Notes under the pieces: generated by a model
Database searches by the model: none
Told to the model about the DNA's origin: nothing
What the model saw: the letters and a program-made list of their open reading frames with translations, nothing else
Source of the DNA: Niallia sp. XMNu-256
GTDB taxonomy: Bacteria > Bacillota > Bacilli > Bacillales > Cytobacillaceae
DNA length: 64,000 bases
NCBI RefSeq assembly: GCF_036670015.1
Contig: NZ_CP137636.1
Span: forward strand, 412,501-476,500
Direction: 5' to 3'
In this document: positions 46,051-55,008 of the stretch, piece by piece
How the letters are laid out: every line of letters starts with the position of its first letter
Numbering within the stretch: the stretch's first letter is position 1
Made by a program: the position numbers and the translations under genes

Positions 46051-47910
46051 TTAGAATTTACCTCTTAAACGGTATTTCAACAATCTCATGCCATTTAAGA
46101 TAACTACTAGAATACTTGCCTCGTGTACCAACATCCCAATTGACATGTTCATCCACTCACTAAATAGTAAGCTTGCGAGCAAGACCAATACTACACCTAC
46201 TGCAATGAAGATGTTTTGTTTCATGTTTCTAGCAGTTGACTTTGTCAAACCTAATGCGTGTGGCAAGCGGCTGAAGTCAGAGTTCATCAAGACGACATCG
46301 GATGTTTCAATCGCAACGTCTGTTCCACTTCCCATGGCAATACCGATATCCGCTAAGGCTAAGGAAGGACTGTCATTAACCCCGTCACCGACAAAGGCGA
46401 CAATTTGACCTTCTGCTTGCATTTTTTCAATATAAGCAGATTTTCCTTCAGGTAACATATGACCATACGCTTCTGTTAAACCGAGTTCACGAGCAACTAA
46501 ATCAACGGTTCCTTGGTTGTCTCCTGAGAGGACGACCAGGTTTTTCACGCCTAGTTTTTTCAGTTTTTGAAGATCTTGTTTTACGCCCGGGCGGATTATA
46601 TCCCGAATACCCATTAGAACTTTTAATTCTCCATCAACTGCAGTTAGGACAAGAGAGTTTCCGTTCTTTTCAAAACGTTTGACGTCTTTCATGGCCTTTT
46701 CGTTTAATTCTACCTTTTCCTTTTCCATTAAAGCTACGTTACCAACGGCTATACGATGACCATTAACCTTTGCGACAATTCCTCCACCTTTAACAACCTC
46801 GGTTTCTTCTACAGCAGAGAAAGTTGTCTCACCAATGTCCTTTAGGACGGCCTTTGCCAGTGGGTGGTCTGACTCACGTTCTACACTAGCTAAGTATCCT
46901 AGTATTTCCTCCGAATTATTTCCATAGAATTCTTTTTCTGCAACTTCGGGATTTCCTACTGTCAATGTTCCTGTTTTATCAAAAACAATTGTATCTACTT
47001 TGCTAAAGTCATTGATAACTTCACTACCTTTTAAGAGTACGCCATTACGTGCACCGTTTCCGATACCAGCAACATTGGATACAGGAACGCCGATCACTAA
47101 TGCTCCAGGGCACCCTAATACAAGAATTGTGATTGCTAGTTCAATATCTTTTGTGAACATCCAAATGATAAAAGCCAGGACTAAAACGGCTGGTGTATAG
47201 TATTTTGAGAACCGATCAATAAACCGTTCTGCTTCTGACTTTGAATCTTGAGCCTCTTCAACTAATTCGATAATTCTACCAAAAGTAGTGTCTTCCCCGA
47301 CACGGTCGGCTCGAATTTGAATGGTTCCATTTTCTAAGATGGTTCCTGCGAATACTTCAGAATCTGCCTTTTTGCTTACGGGCACAGATTCACCAGTTAT
47401 ACTTGCTTCATTGATGTGACCTTCACCAGTCAACACGGTTCCATCAACAGGGACTTTAGAACCAGTTTTAACTAACAAAATATCCCCTTCGTCCACCTCA
47501 TCGACGTCAACTTCTTCAAATTCTCCATTTTCCATTTGTTTCAAAGCACTTTCTGGTGCCATCTCAGTTAATTCTTTAATAGCGGAGCGGGTTTTGTTTA
47601 AGGTACGTTGTTCCAAGTAAGAACCGAATAAGAATAAGAAGGTAACGATCGCTGATTCTTCATAGTTTTGAATCAATAATGCTCCAATAACCGCAATGGT
47701 AACTAATACATCGATACTGACAACTTTTACCTTTAATGCCTGATAGGCTTGTATAGCAATCGGTGCTACTCCAAGAATGGAGGCGATGATGAGCGACCAA
47801 TTGAAGATTACCATGTTTTCTAAAGCAAATCGGCCAAAAAATCCAAGCGCAATTAAAATGGCACTAATGAGTGTAATAGGGTTCTTCTTACTTAATATAA
47901 ACCTTTGCAT
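46051..47910 (-). CDS. P1B-type heavy-metal ATPase with a CPG membrane motif
   Basis: A 619-residue ion-pumping ATPase. TGES (172-175), phosphorylated D311 in DKTGTLT, HPLAKAV and GDGVNDSPSLA are all intact. The metal-site motif in the membrane is C267-P268-G269 (GCPGALVIGVPVSN) instead of the usual CPC, CPH or SPC. There is no N-terminal HMA domain, but a separate HMA protein is encoded next to it. The transported metal cannot be told from the motif; Cu, Zn and Fe are all possible. The ATG at 47910 follows TTGGAGGGA. Two FNR-type promoters lie upstream. Confidence 0.85.
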   Translation of the reverse strand: MQRFILSKKNPITLISAILIALGFFGRFALENMVIFNWSLIIASILGVAPIAIQAYQALKVKVVSIDVLVTIAVIGALLIQNYEESAIVTFLFLFGSYLEQRTLNKTRSAIKELTEMAPESALKQMENGEFEEVDVDEVDEGDILLVKTGSKVPVDGTVLTGEGHINEASITGESVPVSKKADSEVFAGTILENGTIQIRADRVGEDTTFGRIIELVEEAQDSKSEAERFIDRFSKYYTPAVLVLAFIIWMFTKDIELAITILVLGCPGALVIGVPVSNVAGIGNGARNGVLLKGSEVINDFSKVDTIVFDKTGTLTVGNPEVAEKEFYGNNSEEILGYLASVERESDHPLAKAVLKDIGETTFSAVEETEVVKGGGIVAKVNGHRIAVGNVALMEKEKVELNEKAMKDVKRFEKNGNSLVLTAVDGELKVLMGIRDIIRPGVKQDLQKLKKLGVKNLVVLSGDNQGTVDLVARELGLTEAYGHMLPEGKSAYIEKMQAEGQIVAFVGDGVNDSPSLALADIGIAMGSGTDVAIETSDVVLMNSDFSRLPHALGLTKSTARNMKQNIFIAVGVVLVLLASLLFSEWMNMSIGMLVHEASILVVILNGMRLLKYRLRGKF

Positions 47911-47945
47911 TTTGAATCCCTCCAAACATTTTTGTTCATAATGCT

Positions 47946-47987
47946 AGTATAGGATGCTTTGAAAATATAAAAATTGATTCGAATCAA
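47946..47987 (-). promoter_or_regulatory. FNR-type promoter of the P-type ATPase (proximal)
   Basis: TTGATTCGAATCAA (47974-47987) is a perfect palindrome and perfect FNR-type box; -10 TATACT (47951-47946) puts its centre at -41.5. The leader to the ATG is about 29 nt. Confidence 0.75.
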
Positions 47988-48078
47988 GTTACATCATTTG
48001 TTTTCACCATGGTTTATTTCTCCTTTACGTTTTTAAGATGTTAGTTAATTTGTTTATCCATATCTTCTTTACACTTTC

Positions 48079-48120
48079 AGTATAGAGTGTTTTGGGTTGA
48101 TAAGAATTGACCGAAATCAA
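48079..48120 (-). promoter_or_regulatory. FNR-type promoter of the P-type ATPase (distal)
   Basis: TTGACCGAAATCAA (48107-48120, one mismatch) with -10 TATACT (48084-48079), again centre at -41.5. Its transcript would include a tiny frame MVKTNDVT with AAGGAGA site (about 48010-47985). The gap 48121-48322 holds nothing else clear. Confidence 0.65.
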
Positions 48121-48322
48121 GTTGTAAAGTTATTAAGAACATAACTCATAACTGTGTTTTATAACCTATTTGATTTGCGAGGACTTTCACTTAACTAAAG
48201 GTTAGCTGTTTTATTAAGCGAGCCTAAAATATCTGACCTGCAAATCCGATTAGCTAATTTAATATGTTAAGATTATTAGAAATATGGATTAGGCAAAATT
48301 TCAACTTAAGGGAGAGTGAATA

Positions 48323-48790
48323 ATGAAAAATCAACGGGTTGATCATCTTTCAATGATTTTAAAAGATTTGAGAGGAACAGTTGATGAGAAAGTTGCTGCA
48401 AAACTTGAATTAGATAAATGCAATCGAATCATTCGAAGGTTAAGTTCCTTTTCATCCGATTGTGTAGTATGTAATCAACATTTTCTTGATTTGGGAGAAC
48501 AGATCATTGAACTAACAGATCAGTCAAAAGCGCGTGAAACACACAATTATAAACAACATAGACGATTATTAGGATTTATCAGTTCTCATCTAATGAAACA
48601 GCATAAGTTGGTAACAAATGGATTTTATTTGAGTGTTTATACGTCCATTGGTTTGGGATTAGGTGTTGGACTGGGTCAGGCTTTACTAAATAATAATACG
48701 GCAATTGGGATCTCTCTTGGAATTGGGATTGGCCTAGCTATTGGTGCGAGACTAGATGTAAAAGCCAAGAAAAAAGGATTGATTTTGTAA
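48323..48790 (+). CDS. Hypothetical membrane protein with glycine-zipper C-terminus
   Basis: A 155-residue protein I do not recognise. The first 100 residues are soluble, charged and helical, with a CVVC pair in SSDCVVCNQHFLDLGEQI. The last 50 form two membrane helices rich in glycine (SIGLGLGVGLGQALL and AIGISLGIGIGLAIG) with a short turn between, ending in a basic tail. The ATG follows TAAGGGAGAG. It lies between the metal ATPase (divergent) and the UvrA-like gene; no functional link is evident. Confidence 0.75.
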   Translation: MKNQRVDHLSMILKDLRGTVDEKVAAKLELDKCNRIIRRLSSFSSDCVVCNQHFLDLGEQIIELTDQSKARETHNYKQHRRLLGFISSHLMKQHKLVTNGFYLSVYTSIGLGLGVGLGQALLNNNTAIGISLGIGIGLAIGARLDVKAKKKGLIL

Positions 48791-48853
48791 CATGGGTAAA
48801 CGCAAGCAGAGAAGAATAAAGGCATTGCAATTTATTTTCTTGTAAAGAAAGGC

Positions 48854-48872
48854 TTTCGGGTCGTCACACCCA
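48854..48872 (+). repeat. Dispersed GGGTCGT repeat, copy 10
   Basis: TTTCGGGTCGTCACACCCA, a diverged right half, just before the ribosome site of the UvrA-like gene. Confidence 0.6.
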
Positions 48873-48889
48873 GAAAGGAGGATGACAAA

Positions 48890-51157
48890 ATGTCAGAAAT
48901 AAAAGATGAAATTATTTTACGAGGACTTAAAGAACATAATTTAAAAAATGTAGATTTAAATATCCCTAAGGAAAAAATCGTTGTATTTACTGGTCTTTCA
49001 GGCTCAGGAAAGAGCTCGGTCGTTTTTGATACATTAGCAATCGAAAGTAGAAGACAAATGACATTGAACTATCCTTCCTATGTCAGAAATCAAATGCCAA
49101 GGTACGAAAGGCCCCAAGCCGATCTTATGCAAAACTTAAGTCCGGTCATTGTGGTTGAACAAAGAGCAATAGGCGGCAATTCCCGTTCAACAGTTGGCAC
49201 ATATATGGATATCCATCCTTTAATTCGACTCTTATTCTCAAGAATAGGAGATCCACCAATTGGTTCTGCCACTGACTTTTCAAGCCAAAGCTCCTTTGGC
49301 AGATGTCCAGAATGTAGTGGATATGGAGAGGTCATTGCACCAGACTTAAATAAGATGATAGATTTTGAAAAGTCCCTCCGAGATTATGCTGTAAAATTTA
49401 AGCCATTGTCGCCTTCTGGTTGGCAAGGGAGATGGATGATGACTGGCGGATTATTCGATCCAGAGCAACCGATAAAAGACTATCCAGAAGAAAAACTTCA
49501 ACTGTTATTATATGGCCCTCAAGGTGGTGAAAAAGTTTATGCGCCATTCCACACAAAAAATGGACCCCAGCCACATGAATGGGATGGTTTGCTGCCCAGA
49601 TTTACGCGCCTTTATATCAATCGGGATATTTCGAAGCTAAGAGAAGTATCCGAGGATGATGTCTTGGCCGTAACAACTAAATCCTTATGCCTAACTTGCC
49701 ATGGTTCAGGCCTGAACCCAAAGGTATTAGAATGCAGAATAAATGGTCTGAATATTGCGGAATACGATCAATTAGAACTTCCGGAGATTCTAGAAGAACT
49801 AAAGAAAATAAACGATCCGATGGGGCAATCTATCGCCCAACAAGCCATCCCACCTATCAATCAACTAGTCACCATGGGGCTAGGATATTTGAGTTTATCT
49901 AGAAAAATGGGCACTCTGTCAAGTGGGGAAGCTCAAAGGGTAAAAATTGCGCGTCATTTAGGGAGCAGTTTAAACAATCTTACATACATTTTCGACGAAC
50001 CAAGTGCGGGACTTCATCCTGAAGAAGTGGATATGTTAATAGGGATGTTAAAAAGGTTAAAGGATCAACATAATACAGTAATTGTAATTGAGCACAATCT
50101 CGCGGTCATAAAAGCAGCCGATCAAATCATTGAAATGGGACCTGGAGCTGGTGTAAATGGAGGAGAAGTTGTTTATCAAGGAACAATAGAAGGAATAAAA
50201 AACTCTCCCACGGCAACAGCCCTTAATCACAAGCTAAAAGTAAATAACCATTCAAGGGAGATAAAAGGAAACTTTATCATTAACCAAGCAAGTAACAATA
50301 ACTTAAAAAATGTAAACGTACATATCCCTAAACATGTCTTAGTCTCTATATGTGGAGTATCGGGTTCGGGTAAAAGTTCCTTAATGTTAGAGGCGTTCAC
50401 AGATAAGTATCCAGAAACAATAACAGTAGGACAAGGCAGTATTGGGATCTCTAATCGTTCGACACTTGCAACCTATATGGGAATCATGGATGATATTCGC
50501 TCCATCTTTTCAAGAGAAACAGGACAACCAGCAGGTTTGTTTAGTTTTAACTCTATAGGTGCATGTCCGACCTGCAAAGGAAAAGGCGTCCTAAAGCCAG
50601 ATGTAGCCTTTGCAGATCCAGTAACAATTCCCTGTGAAGCATGTGGCGGTACAAGATACTCAGAAGAAGCGCTTTCCTATCGATATCAAGATAAAAATAT
50701 CGTAGAAATTTTAGAATTAACGATCGACGAAGCCATTCATTATTTTAAAATACCAAAGATCATAAAAAGAGTGCAGACGTTAAAAGAAGTAGGATTAGGC
50801 TATCTAACTTTAGGACAGACGACAAGCTCACTAAGCGGAGGAGAAGTACAACGTCTAAAACTTGCAAGTCATTTGCAAAAAGAAGGACAAATCTATCTAT
50901 TAGACGAGCCATCGTTAGGGCTGCACACTGAGGATAACGAAAAGCTATTAGACGTATTTCAAAACCTTGTAAACAGAGGTAACTCTGTCATCATCATCGA
51001 ACATAATTTAGACTTTATAGCGGCGAGCGACTGGGTGATCGAATTGGGCCCAGGAGGAGGAAAACAAGGTGGACACATCATATTTGCAGGCACACCAGAA
51101 GAAATGTTACACGCAGAGACATTAACGGCGAAATGGTTAAAGAGGGCAGAGGTTTAG
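48890..51157 (+). CDS. UvrA-like ABC ATPase (short, UvrA2/DrrC type)
   Basis: A 755-residue UvrA paralogue, about 190 residues shorter than true UvrA. Two ABC ATPase units: Walker A GLSGSGKSS (35-43) and GVSGSGKSS; signatures LSSGEAQRVKIA and LSGGEVQRLKLA. Zinc-type cysteine pairs CPECSGYG, CLTCHGSG and CPTCKGKG...CEACGG are kept. The UvrB-interacting insertion of UvrA seems missing, so it is of the class linked to resistance to DNA-binding drugs (DrrC, UvrA2), not canonical excision repair. AGAAAGGAGGATGA precedes the ATG. Monocistronic. Confidence 0.88.
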   Translation: MSEIKDEIILRGLKEHNLKNVDLNIPKEKIVVFTGLSGSGKSSVVFDTLAIESRRQMTLNYPSYVRNQMPRYERPQADLMQNLSPVIVVEQRAIGGNSRSTVGTYMDIHPLIRLLFSRIGDPPIGSATDFSSQSSFGRCPECSGYGEVIAPDLNKMIDFEKSLRDYAVKFKPLSPSGWQGRWMMTGGLFDPEQPIKDYPEEKLQLLLYGPQGGEKVYAPFHTKNGPQPHEWDGLLPRFTRLYINRDISKLREVSEDDVLAVTTKSLCLTCHGSGLNPKVLECRINGLNIAEYDQLELPEILEELKKINDPMGQSIAQQAIPPINQLVTMGLGYLSLSRKMGTLSSGEAQRVKIARHLGSSLNNLTYIFDEPSAGLHPEEVDMLIGMLKRLKDQHNTVIVIEHNLAVIKAADQIIEMGPGAGVNGGEVVYQGTIEGIKNSPTATALNHKLKVNNHSREIKGNFIINQASNNNLKNVNVHIPKHVLVSICGVSGSGKSSLMLEAFTDKYPETITVGQGSIGISNRSTLATYMGIMDDIRSIFSRETGQPAGLFSFNSIGACPTCKGKGVLKPDVAFADPVTIPCEACGGTRYSEEALSYRYQDKNIVEILELTIDEAIHYFKIPKIIKRVQTLKEVGLGYLTLGQTTSSLSGGEVQRLKLASHLQKEGQIYLLDEPSLGLHTEDNEKLLDVFQNLVNRGNSVIIIEHNLDFIAASDWVIELGPGGGKQGGHIIFAGTPEEMLHAETLTAKWLKRAEV

Positions 51158-51194
51158 TTCAAGTGGGTCAATAATTCCGACAAACTTCGAGGTA

Positions 51195-51214
51195 TTTCGG
51201 GACGTCCCTGTGAC
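51195..51214 (+). repeat. Dispersed GGGTCGT repeat, copy 11
   Basis: TTTCGGGACGTCCCTGTGAC: here GGGACGTCCC is itself a perfect palindrome. Confidence 0.6.
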
Positions 51215-51311
51215 AAGGAGTGAATATATGCAAAATAAAGTACAAAAAATTAGAACCAATTTTTGGAGTTAAAAACACTCTAACACTATTTAACTTTAAC
51301 AAAAAACGTAA

Positions 51312-51337
51312 GAAACGCGGGGGAATCCCCGCGTTTC
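51312..51337 (-). terminator. Terminator of the acetolactate synthase-like gene
   Basis: GAAACGCGGGG (51312-51322) pairs with CCCCGCGTTTC (51327-51337). It overlaps the stop codon of the gene; minus strand continues TTACGTTTTTTG. Confidence 0.85.
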
Positions 51338-52928
51338 ACGATAGAACTGCTTCTATTAAGAAGGGTTCATTTGAAGTGGTTAGTGCTTCTGTCAGGACCG
51401 TTTCAAATTCAGTTGAGTTACAAGCCTGCACGCCTTTAATGCCGAAGCTCTCTGCCAGTTGAACAAAATTGGGATTTTGAAAGGTGACGCCATAACTTTC
51501 ACCGAACTGTTTAGTCATTTGCTGAACCTCAAGCTTTAACATCGAATCCTTTAAAACAATGATGATGAAGGAAAGACCGAGACGTTTAGCTGTCTCAATT
51601 TCGGCAACATTCATTAATGCCCCACCATCACCGGTTATGCAAATAACAGGATCATTGGGACAAGCAAGCTTTGCTCCAATCGAACCCGGAATGGCGATTC
51701 CCATCGAAGCAAGCCCGTTTGAGATGATAAGCCGGTTTGGCTTTTTCGGCTGATACGTACGAGCGATCGAGACTTTATGTGCTCCCACATCTGAAAGGAC
51801 TATCGTGTTCTCTGATGATACCTTTTCAATACAATGGATGATCTCTTCAATCGTAAACGACCCATTGTTGATTTTGGGTTGATGATCATTGATATGATAA
51901 GCATTGATCATTCTCTTCTTAAGATTTCCGTATGGGTTCCATGGTTTGGCAGGGAGTTCTGATCGGTTAAGAATTTGGAGTGTTCTTCTTATGTTTCCAA
52001 CACATTCAACCTCCACTGGATAGTATTCATTTATTTCGGCAGGTACAGTATCAATATGTAAAACGGGAATTTTCCTTTTGTTCCAATCTTTCGGAAGCTG
52101 CTCCACAAAGTCGAATCCAATCGTAATTAATAGATCCGCCTCATCAATTCCTGGTAACACTTCATCATTTTCCTTAAATCCAAATGTAAAATAATTAGAA
52201 GCATGTTCTTTCTCTAAAATTCCTTTTGCCATAAAACTATGTGTCACTGGGGCCTGAAGAGTGTTGATGAAAGTTTGAAGCTCCTGATGAGCCTCTTGTC
52301 TTACTACACCGTTTCCAATGATAATAAATGGTTTCCTTCCATTTTGGATGAGCGTACGAGCGGCCTGTATCGTGTCCATAACTGGGACTGACTCGGGCAG
52401 TGGTTGAATCGGCAAGGGTTGATTAGCGACATTTTGGGTTAAAAAGTTCTCTGGGACAACTATGGCGACCGAGCCAGGCTTCTCCATTTGTGTTGTTCTA
52501 AATGCCTTTCGTATCACTGTCGGAACGGTCTGGGCATCCATAATTTGCGTGCTCCACTTTGTGACCGGGCCGCATAGCTTCATAATATCCACATATTGAT
52601 GTGACTCAGAATGATTCCGCCCTACATCCGCCTGTCCAATGAGAGCAATTACGGGTGAATGATCGAGATTTGCGCTAGCTAAACCGGTTAACAAGTTGGT
52701 CGCCCCCGGACCTAATGTTGATAAACAAACACCGGCCTTTTTTGCAAATCGCGCATACACATCTGCCATAAATGAAGCCCCTTGTTCATGCCTGACATTC
52801 ACATATTGAATTTGGTTTGACTTTGACAATGATTCGGCAAGATCTAAAACTTCAGTACCCACGATTCCAAAAACATACTCCACTCCTTCCGCTTCTAAGC
52901 ATTTCACAATAACGTCAGATACTTTCAT
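51336..52928 (-). CDS. Thiamine-diphosphate enzyme, acetolactate synthase large-subunit-like
   Basis: A 530-residue three-domain ThDP enzyme. The catalytic glutamate is in RHEQGASFMAD (about 48), GPGATNLLTGLA follows, and the ThDP/Mg motif is GDGGALMNVAEIETAKR. This matches the acetolactate synthase (AlsS/IlvB) branch, which condenses two pyruvates. No small subunit or alsD lies nearby, so it could be catabolic or a related decarboxylase (KdcA/oxalyl-type not excluded). The ATG at 52928 is 13 bases from AAGGAG, longer than usual. The role is uncertain beyond the enzyme class. Confidence 0.75.
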   Translation of the reverse strand: MKVSDVIVKCLEAEGVEYVFGIVGTEVLDLAESLSKSNQIQYVNVRHEQGASFMADVYARFAKKAGVCLSTLGPGATNLLTGLASANLDHSPVIALIGQADVGRNHSESHQYVDIMKLCGPVTKWSTQIMDAQTVPTVIRKAFRTTQMEKPGSVAIVVPENFLTQNVANQPLPIQPLPESVPVMDTIQAARTLIQNGRKPFIIIGNGVVRQEAHQELQTFINTLQAPVTHSFMAKGILEKEHASNYFTFGFKENDEVLPGIDEADLLITIGFDFVEQLPKDWNKRKIPVLHIDTVPAEINEYYPVEVECVGNIRRTLQILNRSELPAKPWNPYGNLKKRMINAYHINDHQPKINNGSFTIEEIIHCIEKVSSENTIVLSDVGAHKVSIARTYQPKKPNRLIISNGLASMGIAIPGSIGAKLACPNDPVICITGDGGALMNVAEIETAKRLGLSFIIIVLKDSMLKLEVQQMTKQFGESYGVTFQNPNFVQLAESFGIKGVQACNSTEFETVLTEALTTSNEPFLIEAVLS

Positions 52929-53044
52929 AATCCCATAATTTCTCCTTCAAGACTTTTTCGTAAATGAAGGGCGGTTCTTTCGTTCCTCAAATGCCTACAA
53001 TATGGTGAACTTTTGGGTTAACGAGAGAATCGCCTTTTAATATA

Positions 53045-54622
53045 TCAATAACCAGAATCATCCGAAAGAAGGTTGTCTAGCATGGTGTAGTCGTATTGTT
53101 GTAATGGTTTTTCTGCTGGTCCTTCTAAGACTTCACCGGTATAGGAAAATCGGGATCCATGACAAGGGCAGTCCCAAGAGCAATCGCCACTGTTCCACTC
53201 GACTTCACATCCGACATGGGTACAGGTGGTATCCACAATAAATACGTTTCCATCTTCATCTTTATAGGCACCTTTTCGATGACCGTTGACGCTTATAACC
53301 CCGCCTTCTCCGTTTGCTAAGTGGTTAATTGTTTGATTGGAGATTTCAAGCTTTCCTTTAATTAAATGCTTAACAACATCAGCGTTTTCCTTAAAGAAGT
53401 TTTTCAGGCTTGGATTAGCATAAAAACGTGATGGAGTATACAACTTTTCAAAAGGACTGTCTTTTCCTTGAATGATATCCCTAAATAATAAGGCAGCGGC
53501 TGTTCCATTTGTCATTCCCCATTTTCGATAACCTGTGGCCACTAGGATATTCGGCTGGCCTGAAGTGAGTTCACCGATATAAGGGATTTTATCCAATGTT
53601 ACTAAGTCTTGGGCTGACCAGCGATAAACAATCTCTTCAGAATCAAAAACTTGTTGAGTAAATGTTTCTAGTGCCTTATAATGCTCCATCGTGTTTGGAT
53701 CCTGGCCTGTCTTATGACTTTCGCCTCCGATGATAATCAAGTCTTCCCCATTCATGCTTGTTGACCGAAGCGAACGTGACGGTTGATCGACACTGAGGTA
53801 CATTCCTCCTGGGAAACGATCCTTTGCTTTAATCCCCAGAACGTAGGAACGATCTGCATACATTCTAGCTGAATAAAGGCCCATTCCTTCATAAAATGGA
53901 AAGTGGGAACAGGATAGAACATAATTGCCGGTTACGCGTGCTCCTTCCCGCGTAAGAACAACTGGTTTGTCTCCTGTTTCAATATTGACTGCTACAGTAT
54001 GTTCATAGATTAGCCCGCCTTTTTCCTTAATGAGTTCGACAAGATGGGCCAGATATTTCACTGGATGAAACTGTGCCTGATTTTTCATAAAAAGGGCCTT
54101 TTTTATTTTGATGTTAAAAGGAATTTGATCAACGAGCCCACCATCAATTCCGATTTTATTGTAAGCTTCGGCCTCTTTTTCAAGCTTTCGGGCATATTCA
54201 TCTGTCGTTGCATAGAGGTAAGCATCCTCTTCACTGAAATCACAATCAATTTGATGTTCGTTAATGGTCTTTTTGATAAAATGCAATGCCTCTGTATTTG
54301 CCTCATAGTATAGTCTTGCTGTTGTTCTTCCAAAGTTTTGGAGGAACTCATCGTAGATCAAGTCATGCTGAGCCGTAATTTTCGCTGTCGTATGACCAGT
54401 CGTACCGTTTAGCAATTTGTCAGCTTCTAAAACAGCTACCTTCAAGCCTTCGTTCACTAACAAATAAGCAGAGGTAAGACCAGTAATCCCACCGCCAACG
54501 ATGACGACATCTACTTTAATATCCTCATTCAACGAGGGAAACGTCGGTATATCAATAAATTCCCGCCAATATGGTTCAGGAGCCTGGGGCAACTTTCCAA
54601 CTTTATCTTCATTTTGAGTCAC
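53045..54622 (-). CDS. yhfW: FAD-dependent oxidoreductase with C-terminal Rieske domain (YhfW-like)
   Basis: A 525-residue two-domain protein. N-terminal DAO-type FAD fold with VGGGITGLTSAYLL (about 42-55); C-terminal Rieske 2Fe-2S domain with CTHVGCEVEWNSGD and CPCHGSRFSYTGEV giving the Cys-His-Cys-His ligands. This arrangement matches YhfW of B. subtilis. The substrate is unknown; electrons could pass between the cluster and FAD. The start is GTG with TGGAGGATT. It lies 116 bp from the ThDP enzyme, on the same strand. Confidence 0.88.
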   Translation of the reverse strand: MTQNEDKVGKLPQAPEPYWREFIDIPTFPSLNEDIKVDVVIVGGGITGLTSAYLLVNEGLKVAVLEADKLLNGTTGHTTAKITAQHDLIYDEFLQNFGRTTARLYYEANTEALHFIKKTINEHQIDCDFSEEDAYLYATTDEYARKLEKEAEAYNKIGIDGGLVDQIPFNIKIKKALFMKNQAQFHPVKYLAHLVELIKEKGGLIYEHTVAVNIETGDKPVVLTREGARVTGNYVLSCSHFPFYEGMGLYSARMYADRSYVLGIKAKDRFPGGMYLSVDQPSRSLRSTSMNGEDLIIIGGESHKTGQDPNTMEHYKALETFTQQVFDSEEIVYRWSAQDLVTLDKIPYIGELTSGQPNILVATGYRKWGMTNGTAAALLFRDIIQGKDSPFEKLYTPSRFYANPSLKNFFKENADVVKHLIKGKLEISNQTINHLANGEGGVISVNGHRKGAYKDEDGNVFIVDTTCTHVGCEVEWNSGDCSWDCPCHGSRFSYTGEVLEGPAEKPLQQYDYTMLDNLLSDDSGY

Positions 54623-55008
54623 AATGAATCCTCCATTCTTTTCTTTACAATCCTGCTATAAGGATTTCCATACATGTAAAAATCATACCCTTGAGTTAGC
54701 AAGGACTAACCCTTTATATTGGAAAAATAGTTTTAATTTAAAAGGGCTTGAAATAAAGAGGATTTCAAAAAACATAATGTCTACATTGTGTGAGAGGAAG
54801 GATAAGATGAAACTTTAAATGCTTGGTAACATAATCATTATAAATTTAAGGACTAGTAAACTATCAGAGGTGACATTGTTGTGAAATCGTGTAGTGAAAC
54901 GTTAAAATAGATCTATACAATCGATAGAGCTAAGTATCTCTTTATAGGAAACCAAACTGGAATAATTACTGGTCAAACGATAATAAATTACCGCAAGGAG
55001 TTCTAAAA
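54623..55008. other. Divergent intergenic region between yhfW and copC
   Basis: 386 bp without a gene. A short frame VKSCSETLK after GAGGTGAC (about 54870-54908) and a 3-codon ATG frame are probably chance. Promoters for the two divergent genes must be here, but no convincing -35/-10 pair stands out. Confidence 0.35.

Noticed and set aside
48010-48070. Leader peptide MVKTNDVT upstream of the P-type ATPase
   Set aside because: Has a ribosome site but only eight codons; no sign of attenuation structure, so noted only with the distal promoter.
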